Source: an uncultured Coprococcus sp.
Lineage (GTDB): Bacteria > Bacillota > Clostridia > Lachnospirales > Lachnospiraceae
Assembly: GCA_934277375.1 (NCBI GenBank)
Contig: CAKQTZ010000005.1
Coordinates: 124,001-188,000 of the forward strand
Direction of reading: 5' to 3'
Length of the DNA: 64,000 nt
Shown piece by piece: positions 51,231-63,084 of the stretch; the first letter of the stretch is position 1; the number at the start of each line of letters is the position of its first letter. Made by a program: the position numbers and the translations under genes. Below the pieces are notes generated by a model. The model was not told where the DNA came from. It saw only the letters and a list, made by a program, of their open reading frames with translations, and did no database searches.

Positions 51231-51914
51231 ATGAAGAAGGCTATATTAGCTAAAAAAGTCGGAATGACACAGATCTTCGACGAGAACGGTGTATTAACAC
51301 CTGTTACAGTATTACAGGCTGGTCCATGTGTTGTAACCCAGATCAAAACAGTTGAGAATGACGGTTATGATGCAATTCAGGTTGGATTCGGCGAGAAGAA
51401 AGAAAGAGTAACAACAAAGGACGTATCAGGAAAGAAAGTTATCAGAAATCCACATGGTGCTGGTAAGGCTGAGGTTGGTCATGCTAAGAAGGCAGGAACA
51501 ACACCAAAGGCTTTCTACAGAGAGTTCAGACTTGAGAACACTGCTGAGTACGAGCTTGGCGCAGAGATCAAGGCAGATGTATTTGCTGCTGGCGACAAGA
51601 TTGATGTTACTGCTAAGTCAAAGGGTAAGGGATACGCAGGCGGTCTTAAGAGACATGGCCTTAAGTCAGGTCCTTCAGGACATGGTTCAAAGTATCACAG
51701 ACATGCAGGTTCAAACGGTTCTGCAACTACTCCAGGTAGAGTATTTAAGGGCAAGAAGATGCCTGGACATATGGGTAATGTAAGAGTTACAATCCAGAAC
51801 CTTGAGGTAGTTAAAATAGATGTTGAGAACAATGTAATCTTGGTTAAGGGTGCAGTTCCAGGACCAAAGAAGTCATTGGTTATGATTAAAGATACAGTAA
51901 AGTCTGGTAAGTAA
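51231..51914 (+). CDS. rplC: ribosomal protein L3
   Basis: A 227-residue L3, an early assembly protein of the 50S subunit near the peptidyl transferase centre. [13 protein letters not shown] at the N-terminus and the central loop [22 protein letters not shown] with MPGHMGN, whose Gln/His-type tip contacts the active site. AGGAGG precedes the ATG. Confidence 0.98.
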   Translation: MKKAILAKKVGMTQIFDENGVLTPVTVLQAGPCVVTQIKTVENDGYDAIQVGFGEKKERVTTKDVSGKKVIRNPHGAGKAEVGHAKKAGTTPKAFYREFRLENTAEYELGAEIKADVFAAGDKIDVTAKSKGKGYAGGLKRHGLKSGPSGHGSKYHRHAGSNGSATTPGRVFKGKKMPGHMGNVRVTIQNLEVVKIDVENNVILVKGAVPGPKKSLVMIKDTVKSGK

Positions 51915-51937
51915 GGCTTTGGAAAGGAGAGACAACA

Positions 51938-52558
51938 ATGGCATCAGTTAAGGTTTATGACATCGAAGGCAAAGAAGTTGAGACATTAGAGCTCAACGAT
52001 GCAGTGTTCGGTGTAGAAATAAATGAGCATATAATGCATAAGGCTGTAGTTGGTCAGTTAGCCAACAATCGTCAGGGAACACAGAGCGCTAAGACTCGTT
52101 CAGAAGTTTCCGGTGGTGGAAGAAAGCCTTGGAGACAGAAGGGAACTGGTCATGCTAGACAGGGTTCAACAAGATCTCCACAGTGGACAGGCGGCGGAGT
52201 TGTATTCGCACCAAAGCCAAGAGATTATTCAGTAAAGATGAATAAGAAAGAGAAGCAGCTTGCTATGAAGTCAGCACTTTCATCAAAGGTAGCTGAGAAC
52301 AAGCTGGTAGTAGTTGATAAGCTTGATCTTCAGGAGGCAAAGACAAGCGTATTTGCAAAGATCCTTGCAAAGCTTGCAGCTCCTAAGGCTCTTGTAGTAA
52401 CAAAGGATAAGAACAATAACGTTGTTCTTTCAGCAAACAACATTCCAACAGTTAAGACAACAGTTGCTAATTCACTTAGCGTTTACGATATTCTCAAGTA
52501 TGAGAAGCTTGTCCTTACTAAGGATGCAGTTGCAGCAATTGAGGAGGTGTACGCATAA
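51938..52558 (+). CDS. rplD: ribosomal protein L4
   Basis: A 206-residue L4. The tunnel-lining loop is [18 protein letters not shown] and [14 protein letters not shown], the site of macrolide-resistance mutations; it reads wild-type. L4 also autoregulates the operon in enterobacteria. 23 bases after rplC; its TAA shares an A with the rplW start. Confidence 0.98.
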   Translation: MASVKVYDIEGKEVETLELNDAVFGVEINEHIMHKAVVGQLANNRQGTQSAKTRSEVSGGGRKPWRQKGTGHARQGSTRSPQWTGGGVVFAPKPRDYSVKMNKKEKQLAMKSALSSKVAENKLVVVDKLDLQEAKTSVFAKILAKLAAPKALVVTKDKNNNVVLSANNIPTVKTTVANSLSVYDILKYEKLVLTKDAVAAIEEVYA

Positions 52559-52857
52559 TGGCAGATATCAAATATTATGACGTTATACTTAAGCCAGTGA
52601 TCACAGAGAAGAGCATGAATGCTATGGCTGAGAAGAAATATACATTCCTTGTTCATCCAGAGGCAAACAAGTCACAGGTTAAGGAAGCTGTAGAGAAGAT
52701 GTTCGAAGGAACAAAGGTTGCAAAGGTCAACACAATGAACAACGATGGTAAGACTAAGAGACGTGGAATGACACTTGGCAATACAGCAAAGTACAAGAAG
52801 GCTATCGTTCAGCTCACAGCTGACAGCAAGGACATCGAGATCTTCGAGGGACTTTAA
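52558..52857 (+). CDS. rplW: ribosomal protein L23
   Basis: A 99-residue L23 ([22 protein letters not shown]), which lines the exit of the nascent-chain tunnel and docks trigger factor and SRP. One-base overlap with rplD means coupled translation. A 98-base gap follows. Confidence 0.97.
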   Translation: MADIKYYDVILKPVITEKSMNAMAEKKYTFLVHPEANKSQVKEAVEKMFEGTKVAKVNTMNNDGKTKRRGMTLGNTAKYKKAIVQLTADSKDIEIFEGL

Positions 52858-52955
52858 GATTTAGCCGTGGATAACTGCGAAGTATAGTTATTCAGAATAT
52901 TAGTTGTATACGCAATCAAAGCGTGAGAATAAATTGAACCGAAAGGAGAACAACA

Positions 52956-53801
52956 ATGGGAATTAAGACATATAACCCATATACACCTTCCAGAAGAAAT
53001 ATGACTGGCCTTGATTTCTCAGAGATCACAAAGACTACTCCAGAGAAGTCACTTGTTGTTTCAACAAGCAAGACAGCTGGTCGTAACAATCAGGGTAAGA
53101 TAACAGTAAGACATCACGGCGGTGGTGCTAAGAGAAAGTACAGAATAATAGATTTCAAGAGAAATGACAAAGATGGTATTCCAGCAACAGTAGCTGCAAT
53201 CGAGTATGATCCAAATAGATCAGCAAATATTGCACTTCTGTTCTATGCAGATGGAGAGAAGAGATACATCCTTGCACCTTTCAAGCTTGCAGTTGGCGAT
53301 GTGCTGATGAATGGCGCAGAGGCAGAGATCAAGGTTGGTAACTGTCTTCCACTTCAGAATATTCCAGTTGGTACTCAGGTACACAACATCGAGCTTTACC
53401 CAGGCAAGGGCGGACAGTTGGTTCGTTCAGCAGGAAACGCAGCACAGCTCATGGCTAAGGAAGGAAAGTATGCAACACTCAGACTTCCATCAGGTGAGAT
53501 GAGAATGGTTCCAATTATCTGTAGAGCAACAGTTGGACAGGTAGGAAACATCGAGCATGGCCTTGTTAACATTGGTAAAGCCGGTCGTAAGCGTCATATG
53601 GGCGTTAGACCAACAGTTCGTGGTTCAGTCATGAACCCTAATGACCATCCACATGGTGGTGGAGAAGGTAGAGCACCTATCGGTCGTCCAGGTCCTTCTA
53701 CTCCATGGGGTAAGCCAGCAATGGGTCTCAAGACAAGAAAGAAGAACAAGCAGTCTAATAAGTTGATCGTAAGACGTAGAGACGGTAAGAATGTTAAATA
53801 G
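52956..53801 (+). CDS. rplB: ribosomal protein L2
   Basis: A 281-residue L2, needed for subunit joining and peptidyl transferase. N-terminal [14 protein letters not shown], the central RNA-binding [16 protein letters not shown], and C-terminal [19 protein letters not shown], which contains the conserved His near the active site. Confidence 0.98.
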   Translation: MGIKTYNPYTPSRRNMTGLDFSEITKTTPEKSLVVSTSKTAGRNNQGKITVRHHGGGAKRKYRIIDFKRNDKDGIPATVAAIEYDPNRSANIALLFYADGEKRYILAPFKLAVGDVLMNGAEAEIKVGNCLPLQNIPVGTQVHNIELYPGKGGQLVRSAGNAAQLMAKEGKYATLRLPSGEMRMVPIICRATVGQVGNIEHGLVNIGKAGRKRHMGVRPTVRGSVMNPNDHPHGGGEGRAPIGRPGPSTPWGKPAMGLKTRKKNKQSNKLIVRRRDGKNVK

Positions 53802-53817
53802 TTAAGGAGGAAGAAAT

Positions 53818-54096
53818 ATGGCTCGTTCATTAAAAAAAGGACCATTCGCAGACGCACATCTGCTTAAGAAGGTAGATGCTTTAAACGCTGCTAATAAGAC
53901 AGAAGTTATAAAGACCTGGTCAAGACGTTCAACAATCTTCCCATCATTCGTTGGCCACACATTTGCCGTTCATGATGGAAGAAAGCACGTACCAGTATAT
54001 GTAACAGAAGATATGGTAGGACATAAGCTCGGTGAGTTCGTAGTTACCAGAACATACAGAGGTCATGGTAAGGACGAAAAGAAGGGTAGAAGATAA
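53818..54096 (+). CDS. rpsS: ribosomal protein S19
   Basis: A 92-residue S19 ([36 protein letters not shown]) of the 30S head, next to S13. 16 bases after rplB with AAGGAGG before the ATG. Confidence 0.98.
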   Translation: MARSLKKGPFADAHLLKKVDALNAANKTEVIKTWSRRSTIFPSFVGHTFAVHDGRKHVPVYVTEDMVGHKLGEFVVTRTYRGHGKDEKKGRR

Positions 54097-54129
54097 TATC
54101 AGGAATATTTGAAAGGAGGACTTTTCAAA

Positions 54130-54516
54130 ATGGCTAAAGGACATAGATCCCATGACAAGAGACTCAGAAATGAGAATAAAGATACAAGACCATCAGCTAA
54201 GGTTTCATACGCAAGAGTATCAGTAACCAAGGCATGTTTTGTGCTTGATGCTATCAGAGGTAAGGATGTTCAGACAGCACTTGCTATCGTAGAATACAAC
54301 CCAAGATATGGCTCAAGCGTTATAGAGAAGCTTTTGAAGTCTGCTATTGCTAACGCTGAGAACAACAATGGCATGAAGAAGGAGGACCTTTATGTAGCAG
54401 AGTGTTATGCTAACAAGGGACCTACAATGAAGAGAGTTCATCCAAGAGCACAGGGTAGAGCATATAGAATCGAGAAGAGAACAAGCCACATCACAATCGT
54501 GCTTGACGAGAAATAG
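54130..54516 (+). CDS. rplV: ribosomal protein L22
   Basis: A 128-residue L22: RPSAKVSYARVSVTKA, the tunnel loop and KRVHPRAQGRAYRIEKRTSH. ATG 54130 begins MAKGHRS and follows GAAAGGAGGA; an in-frame ATG at 54109 precedes that site and is rejected. Confidence 0.97.
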   Translation: MAKGHRSHDKRLRNENKDTRPSAKVSYARVSVTKACFVLDAIRGKDVQTALAIVEYNPRYGSSVIEKLLKSAIANAENNNGMKKEDLYVAECYANKGPTMKRVHPRAQGRAYRIEKRTSHITIVLDEK

Positions 54517-54526
54517 GAGGTAAAAT

Positions 54527-55192
54527 ATGGGACAGAAAGTTAATCCTCATGGTTTAAGAGTCGGCATTATCAAAGATTGGGATTCAAACTGGTATGCTGA
54601 CAAGAGAAATGACGAGTTTGCTAAGAACTTAGCAGAAGATCAGATCCTTAGAAAATACTTAAAGACAACTCTTTACAAGTCTAACATCTCAAAGATCGAG
54701 ATCGAGAGATCAGCAAAGAATGTAAAGATCGTATTATACACAGCTAAGCCTGGTGTAGTAATCGGAAAGGGTGGAGCTGGAATCGAGAAGATCAAGGCTG
54801 ACGCTCAGAAGTTAACAGATAAGAAGCTCTTTATCGACGTTAAGGAGATCAAGAAGCCAGATGCTGATGCTCAGCTCGTTGCAGAGAACATTGCAGCACA
54901 GCTTGAGAATCGTATCGCATTCAGAAAGGCTATGAAGTCTTGCATGGGTAGAACAATGAAGTCAGGCGCACAGGGTATCAAGTGTGCATGTTCAGGTCGT
55001 CTTGGCGGTGCTGATATGGCTAGAACAGAGTTCTACAGCGAGGGAACAATTCCTCTTCAGACACTCCGTGCAGATATCGATTACGGATTTGCTGAAGCAG
55101 ATACAACATATGGTAAGGTTGGCGTAAAGACATGGATATACCATGGTGAAGTACTTCCAACAAAGACAGTAAAGGAAGGGGGAAATAAATAA
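54527..55192 (+). CDS. rpsC: ribosomal protein S3
   Basis: A 221-residue S3: KH domain with [15 protein letters not shown] (GxxG loop) and the C-terminal [23 protein letters not shown] segment, which lines the mRNA entry channel and has helicase function. Starts 10 bases after rplV and overlaps rplP by one base. Confidence 0.98.
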   Translation: MGQKVNPHGLRVGIIKDWDSNWYADKRNDEFAKNLAEDQILRKYLKTTLYKSNISKIEIERSAKNVKIVLYTAKPGVVIGKGGAGIEKIKADAQKLTDKKLFIDVKEIKKPDADAQLVAENIAAQLENRIAFRKAMKSCMGRTMKSGAQGIKCACSGRLGGADMARTEFYSEGTIPLQTLRADIDYGFAEADTTYGKVGVKTWIYHGEVLPTKTVKEGGNK

Positions 55193-55629
55193 TGTTAATG
55201 CCAAAGAGAGTAAAGCGTCGTAAGCAGTTCAGAGGAACTATGGCTGGTAAGGCACTTAGAGGCAATAAGATTACAAACGGTGAGTATGGTCTTGTAGCAT
55301 TAGAGCCAGCATGGATCAAGTCAAATCAGATCGAGGCAGCCAGAATTGCAATGACAAGATATATGAAGCGTAGTGGTAAGGTATTTATCAAGATTTTCCC
55401 TGACAAGCCAGTTACAGCAAAGCCAGCTGAGACTCGAATGGGTTCAGGAAAGGGAGCACTTGAGTACTGGGTAGCAGTAGTTAAGCCAGGCAGAGTTATG
55501 TTTGAGGTTCAGGGCGTACCTGAAGAGGTAGCTAAAGAGGCTCTCAGACTTGCTATGCACAAGCTTCCACTTAAGTGTAAGATCGCATCAAAGGAAGAGT
55601 TAGAGGAGGTAGCAGGCAGTGAAAACTAA
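55192..55629 (+). CDS. rplP: ribosomal protein L16
   Basis: A 145-residue L16 ([35 protein letters not shown]), which positions tRNA in the A site. Overlaps rpsC by one base and rpmC by 11 bases. Confidence 0.97.
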   Translation: MLMPKRVKRRKQFRGTMAGKALRGNKITNGEYGLVALEPAWIKSNQIEAARIAMTRYMKRSGKVFIKIFPDKPVTAKPAETRMGSGKGALEYWVAVVKPGRVMFEVQGVPEEVAKEALRLAMHKLPLKCKIASKEELEEVAGSEN

Positions 55630-55822
55630 GGATTTTATGAACGAATTAAATAGCAAGTCCGTTGACGATCTCCAGAAAGATTTAGTAGCTGCAAAGAAGG
55701 AATTATTCAACCTGAGATTCCAGAATGCTACAAATCAGCTTGACAACACAAGCAGAATCAAGGACGTTAGAAAGAATATAGCAAGAATACAGACAGTTAT
55801 AGCCCAGAAGGCTAATGCTTAA
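55619..55822 (+). CDS. rpmC: ribosomal protein L29
   Basis: A 67-residue L29, mostly two helices ([36 protein letters not shown]). GTG start inside the end of rplP; its ribosome site (GAGG, AGGCAG) lies within rplP coding sequence. Confidence 0.95.
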   Translation: MKTKDFMNELNSKSVDDLQKDLVAAKKELFNLRFQNATNQLDNTSRIKDVRKNIARIQTVIAQKANA

Positions 55823-55845
55823 TTATCTTGGAAGGAGGAATTATT

Positions 55846-56100
55846 GTGGAAAGAAATCTGAGAAAAACACGTGTTGGTATAGTTACAAGTGACAAGATGG
55901 ATAAGACAATCGTTGTTTCTATCGTAGATAATGTTAAGCATCCTCTTTATGGTAAGATTGTAAAGAGAACATACAAGCTGAAGGCTCATGACGAGAATAA
56001 CGAGTGCAAGATTGGCGATAGAGTAAAGGTTATGGAGACAAGACCATTATCAAAGGATAAGAGATGGAGACTTGTTGAAATCATCGAGAAGGCAAAGTAA
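55846..56100 (+). CDS. rpsQ: ribosomal protein S17
   Basis: An 84-residue S17, an OB-fold primary binder of 16S rRNA ([36 protein letters not shown]). GTG 55846 has GAAGGAGG at good distance; an earlier in-frame start would include that site. Confidence 0.97.
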   Translation: MERNLRKTRVGIVTSDKMDKTIVVSIVDNVKHPLYGKIVKRTYKLKAHDENNECKIGDRVKVMETRPLSKDKRWRLVEIIEKAK

Positions 56101-56113
56101 GGAGGCAAATTAA

Positions 56114-56482
56114 ATGGTTCAGCAGGAAACAAGACTTAAAGTTGCTGATAACACAGGTGCAAAAGAGTTACTTTGTATCAGAGTGTTAGGCGGATCAGTT
56201 AGAAGATATGCGAATATCGGCGATATCATCGTTGCCTCTGTTAAAGATGCAACACCAGGCGGAGTTGTAAAGAAGGGCGATGTAGTTAAGGCCGTTGTAG
56301 TTAGAACAAAGCATGGCGCACGTCGTAAGGATGGATCATACATCAAGTTCGACGAGAACGCTGCTGTTATTATAAAAGACGATATGAATCCAAGAGGTAC
56401 ACGTATCTTTGGACCAGTTGCAAGAGAGCTCCGTGATAAGAAGTTCATGAAGATCGTATCACTTGCACCTGAAGTATTATAA
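56114..56482 (+). CDS. rplN: ribosomal protein L14
   Basis: A 122-residue L14 at the subunit interface ([43 protein letters not shown] within the conserved core). AAGGAGG precedes the ATG; 13 bases after rpsQ. Confidence 0.98.
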   Translation: MVQQETRLKVADNTGAKELLCIRVLGGSVRRYANIGDIIVASVKDATPGGVVKKGDVVKAVVVRTKHGARRKDGSYIKFDENAAVIIKDDMNPRGTRIFGPVARELRDKKFMKIVSLAPEVL

Positions 56483-56494
56483 GGAGGTGTGACT

Positions 56495-56812
56495 ATGGCA
56501 ACAATGAAGATCAAGAAAGATGATATGGTACAGGTTATCGCTGGTAAGGACAAAGGCAAGAGCGGAAAGGTCGTTTCAGTAGATAAGAAGAATGGTACCG
56601 TAGTAGTTGAAGGAATCAACAAAGTATTTAAGCATAGCAAGCCAAGCATGGCTAACCAGCAGGGTGGAATCATCGAGATGGAAGCCCCACTTGACATCTC
56701 TAATGTAATGTATCTTTACAAGGGAAAGCCAGTTAGAGTTGGTTTTGAAGGAACTGGTAAGGATAAGGTTCGTGTAGCCAAGGTTGATGGCAAGACAGAG
56801 AAGATAGATTAA
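56495..56812 (+). CDS. rplX: ribosomal protein L24
   Basis: A 105-residue L24 with KOW motif VIAGKDKGKSGKVVSVDKK, an assembly initiator of the 50S subunit. ATG 56495 is 7 bases after AGGAGG; the GTG at 56489 would overlap that site. Confidence 0.97.
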   Translation: MATMKIKKDDMVQVIAGKDKGKSGKVVSVDKKNGTVVVEGINKVFKHSKPSMANQQGGIIEMEAPLDISNVMYLYKGKPVRVGFEGTGKDKVRVAKVDGKTEKID

Positions 56813-56832
56813 TTGGAAGGAGGTCGTCTTAG

Positions 56833-57372
56833 GTGAGTAGACTTAAAGAAAAGTATGACGCTGAAATCAAGAGCGCCATGGTTGAGAAATTTGGATATAA
56901 GAATGTAATGCAGATACCAAAGCTCGATAAGATCGTTATCAATATGGGCGTTGGTGAAGCTAGAGAGAACGCAAAGGTTCTGGACGCTGCTATCAAGGAT
57001 CTTGAGACAATCACAGGTCAGAAGGCAGTTGTAACACGTGCAAAGAAGTCAGTAGCTAACTTCAAGCTGAGAGAGGGAATGCCTATCGGATGTAAGGTAA
57101 CCCTTCGTGGCGAGAAGATGTATGAGTTCCTTGACCGTCTTGTAAATCTTGCACTCCCACGTGTACGTGACTTCAGAGGAATCAATCCAAACGGATTCGA
57201 TGGTAGAGGTAACTACGCATTCGGTATTAAGGAGCAGCTTATCTTCCCTGAGATCGAGTATGATAAGGTAGATAAGGTTAGAGGTATGGATGTAATTTGC
57301 GTAACAACAGCTCAGACTGACGAGGAAGCTCGTGAGTTACTTACACTGTTCGGCATGCCTTATAGCAAATAA
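56833..57372 (+). CDS. rplE: ribosomal protein L5
   Basis: A 179-residue L5 that binds 5S rRNA ([49 protein letters not shown]). GTG start with GGAGG 10 bases upstream. Confidence 0.98.
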   Translation: MSRLKEKYDAEIKSAMVEKFGYKNVMQIPKLDKIVINMGVGEARENAKVLDAAIKDLETITGQKAVVTRAKKSVANFKLREGMPIGCKVTLRGEKMYEFLDRLVNLALPRVRDFRGINPNGFDGRGNYAFGIKEQLIFPEIEYDKVDKVRGMDVICVTTAQTDEEARELLTLFGMPYSK

Positions 57373-57392
57373 TAAAGGAGGAGATTCGAGAA

Positions 57393-57578
57393 ATGGCTAA
57401 GACATCAATGAAAGTAAAGCAGCAGCGCAAGCAGAAGTTCTCAACAAGAGAGTACACACGTTGCAGCATTTGTGGACGTCCACATTCAGTTTTAAAGAAG
57501 TACGGAATTTGTAGAATCTGCTTCCGTGAGTTAGCATATAAGGGACAGATTCCTGGCGTTAAGAAATCAAGCTGGTAA
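57393..57578 (+). CDS. rpsN: ribosomal protein S14, zinc-binding type
   Basis: A 61-residue type-Z S14 with the zinc knuckle C24-x2-C27 ... C40-x2-C43 ([17 protein letters not shown]). The zinc-free paralogue induced under zinc limitation in some Firmicutes is not in the window. Confidence 0.97.
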   Translation: MAKTSMKVKQQRKQKFSTREYTRCSICGRPHSVLKKYGICRICFRELAYKGQIPGVKKSSW

Positions 57579-57601
57579 GAGTAAGAAGGAGGAAATTTAT
57601 T

Positions 57602-58003
57602 ATGTCAATGAGCGATCCAATTGCAGATATGCTTACAAGAATTCGTAATGCTAATACAGCAAAGCATGATACAGTAGAAATCCCTGCTTCAAAGATGAAG
57701 AAAGCTATTGCCGACATACTTTTATCAGAAGGATATGTTAAGGCTGTAGACATTGTTGAGGACGGAAAGTTCGAGACAATCAAGATCACATTGAAGTACG
57801 GCGCAGATAAGAACGAGAAAATCATCACAGGTCTTAAGAGAATATCTAAGCCTGGTCTTCGAGTATACGCAAGCAAGGATGAGCTTCCAAGAGTATTAGG
57901 TGGACTTGGAACTGCTATTATCTCCACAAACAAGGGCGTATTAACAGATAAGGAAGCTAGAAAACAGAACGTAGGTGGAGAAGTACTTGCGTTTATTTGG
58001 TAA
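57602..58003 (+). CDS. rpsH: ribosomal protein S8
   Basis: A 133-residue S8 ([50 protein letters not shown]), a central-domain primary binder; in E. coli it represses the spc operon. AAGGAGG precedes the ATG. Confidence 0.98.
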   Translation: MSMSDPIADMLTRIRNANTAKHDTVEIPASKMKKAIADILLSEGYVKAVDIVEDGKFETIKITLKYGADKNEKIITGLKRISKPGLRVYASKDELPRVLGGLGTAIISTNKGVLTDKEARKQNVGGEVLAFIW

Positions 58004-58018
58004 AAGGAGGACGGCAAA

Positions 58019-58558
58019 ATGTCACGTATCGGAAGAATGCCTATCGCTGTACCTGCAGGCGTAACTGTAGATATAGCAGAAAATAATAAAGTGACTGTTA
58101 AAGGACCAAAGGGAACTCTTGAGAGAGTTCTCCCTGCGGAAATGGAAATAAAGTTAGACGGCGATACACTTACAGTATCAAGACCTAACGACTTAAAGAA
58201 GATGAGATCATTACACGGACTTACAAGAACACTTCTTCACAACATGGTTGTTGGAGTTACAGAAGGATTCTCAAAGGATCTTGAGGTCAATGGTGTAGGT
58301 TACAGAGCTCAGAAGCAGGGCAATAAGCTTGTTCTTGCTCTTGGTTATTCACATCCAGTAGAGATGGTTGATCCAGAGGGTATCGAGACAAAGGTTGACG
58401 GTAACAAGATCACAGTAAGCGGAATCAGCAAAGAGAAGGTTGGTCAGTACGCTGCTGAGATCAGAGAGAAGAGAGCACCAGAGCCATACAAGGGTAAAGG
58501 TATCAAGTATATGGATGAGACTATCAGACGTAAAGTTGGTAAGACTGGTAAGAAATAA
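58019..58558 (+). CDS. rplF: ribosomal protein L6
   Basis: A 179-residue L6 of two related domains ([47 protein letters not shown] near the C-terminus), at the GTPase-associated centre. Confidence 0.98.
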   Translation: MSRIGRMPIAVPAGVTVDIAENNKVTVKGPKGTLERVLPAEMEIKLDGDTLTVSRPNDLKKMRSLHGLTRTLLHNMVVGVTEGFSKDLEVNGVGYRAQKQGNKLVLALGYSHPVEMVDPEGIETKVDGNKITVSGISKEKVGQYAAEIREKRAPEPYKGKGIKYMDETIRRKVGKTGKK

Positions 58559-58575
58559 TAAAGGAGTGAGATAAG

Positions 58576-58944
58576 ATGATTAATAAAGAATCAAGAAGCG
58601 CAATTCGTGTAAAGAAGCATATGCGTGTTCGTAATCGTTTAGCTGGAACAACAGAGAGACCACGTTTAGCTGTATTCAGAAGTAATAATCATATGTACGC
58701 TCAGATTATTGATGATTCAGTTGGTAAGACATTAGTAGCAGCATCTACAACAGAGAAGGCTATTAAGGATGAGCTTGAGAAGACAGATGATGTTGATGCA
58801 GCAGCTTACGTTGGTAAGGTTATTGCTGAGAGAGCACTTGAGAAGGGTATCAAGACTGTTATCTATGACAGAGGCGGTTTCGTATACCACGGTAAGGTTC
58901 AGGCATTAGCAGATGCAGCGAGAGAAGCTGGTCTGGAATTCTAG
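58576..58944 (+). CDS. rplR: ribosomal protein L18
   Basis: A 122-residue L18 that binds 5S rRNA with L5 ([39 protein letters not shown]). 17 bases after rplF. Confidence 0.98.
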   Translation: MINKESRSAIRVKKHMRVRNRLAGTTERPRLAVFRSNNHMYAQIIDDSVGKTLVAASTTEKAIKDELEKTDDVDAAAYVGKVIAERALEKGIKTVIYDRGGFVYHGKVQALADAAREAGLEF

Positions 58945-58963
58945 TAAGGAGGAAGAACAACGT

Positions 58964-59473
58964 ATGAAGCGTGAAATAATTGATGCAAGTAAGTTAGAGT
59001 TAGAAGATAAAGTTGTTGCCATCAAGCGTGTAACAAAGGTTGTTAAGGGTGGACGTAATTCTAGAGTTGCAGCTCTCGTAGTTGTAGGTGATAGAAATGG
59101 CCACGTTGGCGTTGGTGTTGGCAAGGCAGTTGAGACTCCAGAAGCTATCCGTAAGGGTAAGGAGGATGCTGCAAAGCATTTAGTTACAGTTCCTGTAAAT
59201 GAAGTTGGTAGTATCCCTTACGACTGGAATGGACAGTTCGGCAGTGCTTCAGTTCTCCTGAAGACAGCTCCAGAAGGTACTGGTATCATCGCTGGTGGTC
59301 CTGCCCGTAGCGTACTTGAGCTTGCAGGCTACAAGAACATCCGTACAAAGTCCTTAGGATCAAACAACAAGCAGAACGTAGTTCTTGCAACAATCAAGGG
59401 CCTTACAGAGATCAAGAACCCAGAGGATATCGCAAGACTTCGTGGAAAATCTGTTGATGAGATACTTAACTAA
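58964..59473 (+). CDS. rpsE: ribosomal protein S5
   Basis: A 169-residue S5: ds-RNA-like N-terminal domain ([16 protein letters not shown], where the spectinomycin-site loop lies) and [19 protein letters not shown] 58964 follows AAGGAGG; an upstream in-frame ATG overlaps rplR. Confidence 0.97.
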   Translation: MKREIIDASKLELEDKVVAIKRVTKVVKGGRNSRVAALVVVGDRNGHVGVGVGKAVETPEAIRKGKEDAAKHLVTVPVNEVGSIPYDWNGQFGSASVLLKTAPEGTGIIAGGPARSVLELAGYKNIRTKSLGSNNKQNVVLATIKGLTEIKNPEDIARLRGKSVDEILN

Positions 59474-59487
59474 GGAGGTATTAGAAG

Positions 59488-59670
59488 ATGGCAGATAAGT
59501 TAAAGGTAACTTTGGTAAAGTCCCCTATCGGCGCTGTACCAAAGCATAGAAAGACAGTAGAGGCTCTTGGACTTAAGAAGGTTAATAAGTCAGTTGAGCT
59601 CCCAAATAACGCTGCAACACTTGGAATGGTTAAGCAGGTAAGTTATATGGTAAAGGTTGAGGAAGTATAA
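59488..59670 (+). CDS. rpmD: ribosomal protein L30
   Basis: A 60-residue L30 (VTLVKSPIGAVPKHRKTVE, LGLKKVNKSVELPNN), small and conserved in most Firmicutes. Confidence 0.96.
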   Translation: MADKLKVTLVKSPIGAVPKHRKTVEALGLKKVNKSVELPNNAATLGMVKQVSYMVKVEEV

Positions 59671-59691
59671 GAGAAGGAGGATACGCAGATC

Positions 59692-60132
59692 ATGGATTTA
59701 TCTACATTAAAGCCAGCTGAAGGCTCAAAGCACAGTGCTAATTTCCGTGTAGGCCGTGGACATGGTTCAGGAAATGGCAAGACTGCAGGTAAGGGACATA
59801 AGGGTCAGAAGGCACGTTCTGGATCACCTAGACCAGGTTTCGAAGGTGGACAGATGCCATTATATAGACGTCTTCCTAAGAGAGGCTTTAATTGCATCAA
59901 TCATAAAGAGATCGTTGCAATCAATGTATCAGCTCTTGAGAGATTCGAGGATGGCTCAGACGTAACTGTTGAGACATTAGTAGAGGCAGGTATCATTAAG
60001 AATCCTCGTGATGGAGTTAAGATTCTTGGAAATGGAGAGTTAACTAAAAAGCTCAATGTTAAGGCTAATGCTTTTTCAAAGTCAGCAGCTGAGAAAATTG
60101 AAGCTCTTGGCGGAAAAGCAGAGGTGATGTAA
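59692..60132 (+). CDS. rplO: ribosomal protein L15
   Basis: A 146-residue L15: glycine-rich N-terminus ([24 protein letters not shown] in two adjoining parts) and [17 protein letters not shown]. Ends one base before secY, so translation is probably coupled. Confidence 0.97.
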   Translation: MDLSTLKPAEGSKHSANFRVGRGHGSGNGKTAGKGHKGQKARSGSPRPGFEGGQMPLYRRLPKRGFNCINHKEIVAINVSALERFEDGSDVTVETLVEAGIIKNPRDGVKILGNGELTKKLNVKANAFSKSAAEKIEALGGKAEVM

Positions 60133-60133
60133 T

Positions 60134-61447
60134 ATGTTCAAAACCTTAATCAGTGCATTTAAGGTACAGGATATACGAAGAAGACTTTTATATACGTTCT
60201 TCATTCTCGTGGTAGTCAGACTTGGTAGTCTGATTACCGTTCCGGGAATAAGTGCGGATGCAATAAGAGAATATATGCAGAATGCCCTCGGTGATTCACT
60301 GAATATTTTCAGTTCTTTCACCGGAGGTTCATTTGAGCAGATGTCTATTTTTGCATTGTCAGTAACACCTTACATTACGGCTTCCATCATCATACAGCTT
60401 CTCACCATTGCCATACCGGCACTTGAAGAGCTGCAGAAAGACGGAGAAGATGGTAGAAAGAAGATCACCGCAATCACAAGATACATGACAGTAGGTCTTG
60501 CTATTCTTGAGAGTGCTGGTCTTGTAGTAGGATTTGGTAACAAGGGAGTCATAGATAATTACAATTTCTGGACAGTATTTTGTATAGTAGTAATACTTAC
60601 TGCCGGAAGTGCAATAGTAATGTGGCTCGGTGAGCGAGCTACTGAAAAGGGCGTAGGAAATGGTATATCAGTAATCTTGCTGATAAATATTGTTTCAACA
60701 ATGCCAAATGACTTCAAGAATTTATACACACAGTTCATGAAGGGCAGAGACTTCGTAAGACTTACACTTGTAGGACTTGTAATCCTTGCAGTGGTAGCTC
60801 TCACGGTAGTATTTGTATGTGCTCTTCAGGGCGCAGAGAGAAAGATCCCTGTACAGTATGCTAAGACAGTAAGAGGAAGAAAGACAATGGGAGGCCAGAC
60901 CTCACATATTCCACTTAAGGTCAATACTGCAGGTGTTATTCCGGTCATCTTTGCATCATCCATACTGTCTGTTCCACAGATTATAGTTAATCTGTTCAAT
61001 ATCAAGACATCAGGAGTTGGAGCAAAGATTATCCAGGGAATGAGTCAGAGCTATTGGTTCAACAGATCATACCCATGGGCATCGATCGGTTTGATCGTAT
61101 ATATTTTACTTGTGTTCTTCTTTGCATATTTCTACACCGCAATCACATTCAATCCGATGGAGATCGCAAACAATATGAAGAAGAGTGGCGGATTTATACC
61201 TGGTATCAGACCTGGTCAGCCAACACAGGATTACCTTAATAAGATTTTAAACTACATCATATTCATAGGTGCTGTAGGACTTATCATAGTAGCATGTATA
61301 CCAATGTTCTTCAGTGGTTTCTTTGGAGCAAATGTTTCATTTGGTGGAACATCACTTATCATCGTTGTAGGTGTTGTTATAGAGACAATAAAGAATATTG
61401 AGTCACGTATGCTGGTAAGAAACTATCAGGGATTCCTTTTAGACTAA
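60134..61447 (+). CDS. secY: preprotein translocase subunit SecY
   Basis: A 437-residue channel protein with ten membrane segments; conserved ALSVTPYITASIIIQLL, GERATEKGVGNGISVIL and the cytoplasmic loop IPVQYAKTVRGRKTMGGQ and PTQDYLNKILN. It forms the Sec protein-export pore. A large hairpin separates it from adk. Confidence 0.98.
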   Translation: MFKTLISAFKVQDIRRRLLYTFFILVVVRLGSLITVPGISADAIREYMQNALGDSLNIFSSFTGGSFEQMSIFALSVTPYITASIIIQLLTIAIPALEELQKDGEDGRKKITAITRYMTVGLAILESAGLVVGFGNKGVIDNYNFWTVFCIVVILTAGSAIVMWLGERATEKGVGNGISVILLINIVSTMPNDFKNLYTQFMKGRDFVRLTLVGLVILAVVALTVVFVCALQGAERKIPVQYAKTVRGRKTMGGQTSHIPLKVNTAGVIPVIFASSILSVPQIIVNLFNIKTSGVGAKIIQGMSQSYWFNRSYPWASIGLIVYILLVFFFAYFYTAITFNPMEIANNMKKSGGFIPGIRPGQPTQDYLNKILNYIIFIGAVGLIIVACIPMFFSGFFGANVSFGGTSLIIVVGVVIETIKNIESRMLVRNYQGFLLD

Positions 61448-61460
61448 AATATGACGTGGC

Positions 61461-61510
61461 AATAACACGAATGGGAGTGTGCCGTATAGTACACTTCCTA
61501 TTCGTGTATT
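61461..61510 (+). other. long hairpin between secY and adk
   Basis: AATAACACGAATGGGAGTGT (61461-61480) pairs along nearly its whole length with the segment 61491-61510 (ACACTTCC then ATTCGTGT), one G-T pair and small bulges, loop of 10. No T-run follows, so it is more likely a processing or stability element than a terminator. Confidence 0.65.
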
Positions 61511-61569
61511 ATAGAGAAAATAGTATTTGAATAAAAAATGGGACATAGTTCAAAATAATCGGAGGTTAA

Positions 61570-62217
<648 letters not shown>

Positions 62218-62219
62218 AA

Positions 62220-62990
62220 ATGAAAGGTATTTCCATAAAATCCCAGGAAGAGATTGAACTTATGAGAGAGGCCGGAAGAATACTGGCGATAACTCATGAG
62301 GAGATGAGGAAGGCTTTGAAACCGGGAATGACTACATATGATATAGATAAGCTTGGCGAAGAGGTGATCAGAAGCTATCACTGTGAGCCGTCATTTCTTA
62401 ATTATCAGGGATATCCGGCATCTATATGTGTATCGGTGAATGATGAAGTGGTACACGGAATTCCATCTAAGGACAGGGTGCTTCAGGATGGAGATATAGT
62501 GAGCCTTGATGCAGGAGTTATTTATAAAGGGTATCACTCAGATTCGGCCAGAACGTACGGCGTGGGTGAGATATCAGATATGGCAAAATATCTGATAGAG
62601 GCGACAAAGCAAAGCTTCTTTGAAGGACTGTCGGCTGCGCGGGCAGGAAATCATGTACGAGATATAGGAATTGCCGTTGAATCATATGCGGATGAGTGTG
62701 GACTTGGAGTTGTCACAGATCTTGTTGGACATGGAGTCGGAAGGAATCTCCATGAGGAGCCTGAGGTTCCGAATTTTGCAACGAGAAGACGGGGACCGAA
62801 GCTTAAGGCTGGAATGACGATAGCGATAGAGCCGATGATCACACTCGGTGATTATGAAGTGAAGTGGTTATCCGATGGCTGGACCGTTGTGACTGCAGAC
62901 AAGTCGCTGGCAGCACATTATGAGAATACAATACTTATAACGGATGGAGATCCTGAGATACTTTCAAGGACCGATGGAATTGAGCTGTAG
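62220..62990 (+). CDS. map: methionine aminopeptidase, type I
   Basis: A 256-residue MetAP that removes the initiator Met. Dimetal ligands are in VSLDAGVIYKGYHSDSART (Asp), GHGVGRNLHEEP (His), IAIEPMI (Glu) and the C-terminal AAHYENTILIT (Glu). Two bases after adk. Confidence 0.97.
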   Translation: MKGISIKSQEEIELMREAGRILAITHEEMRKALKPGMTTYDIDKLGEEVIRSYHCEPSFLNYQGYPASICVSVNDEVVHGIPSKDRVLQDGDIVSLDAGVIYKGYHSDSARTYGVGEISDMAKYLIEATKQSFFEGLSAARAGNHVRDIGIAVESYADECGLGVVTDLVGHGVGRNLHEEPEVPNFATRRRGPKLKAGMTIAIEPMITLGDYEVKWLSDGWTVVTADKSLAAHYENTILITDGDPEILSRTDGIEL

Positions 62991-63084
62991 ATATATATGG
63001 AATATGTCGTCACGCATCAGCGTGCTTCATTATATCATAGAAAACTCATAAGTTGATTTATATATAATAGGAGGATTTTAGAAA

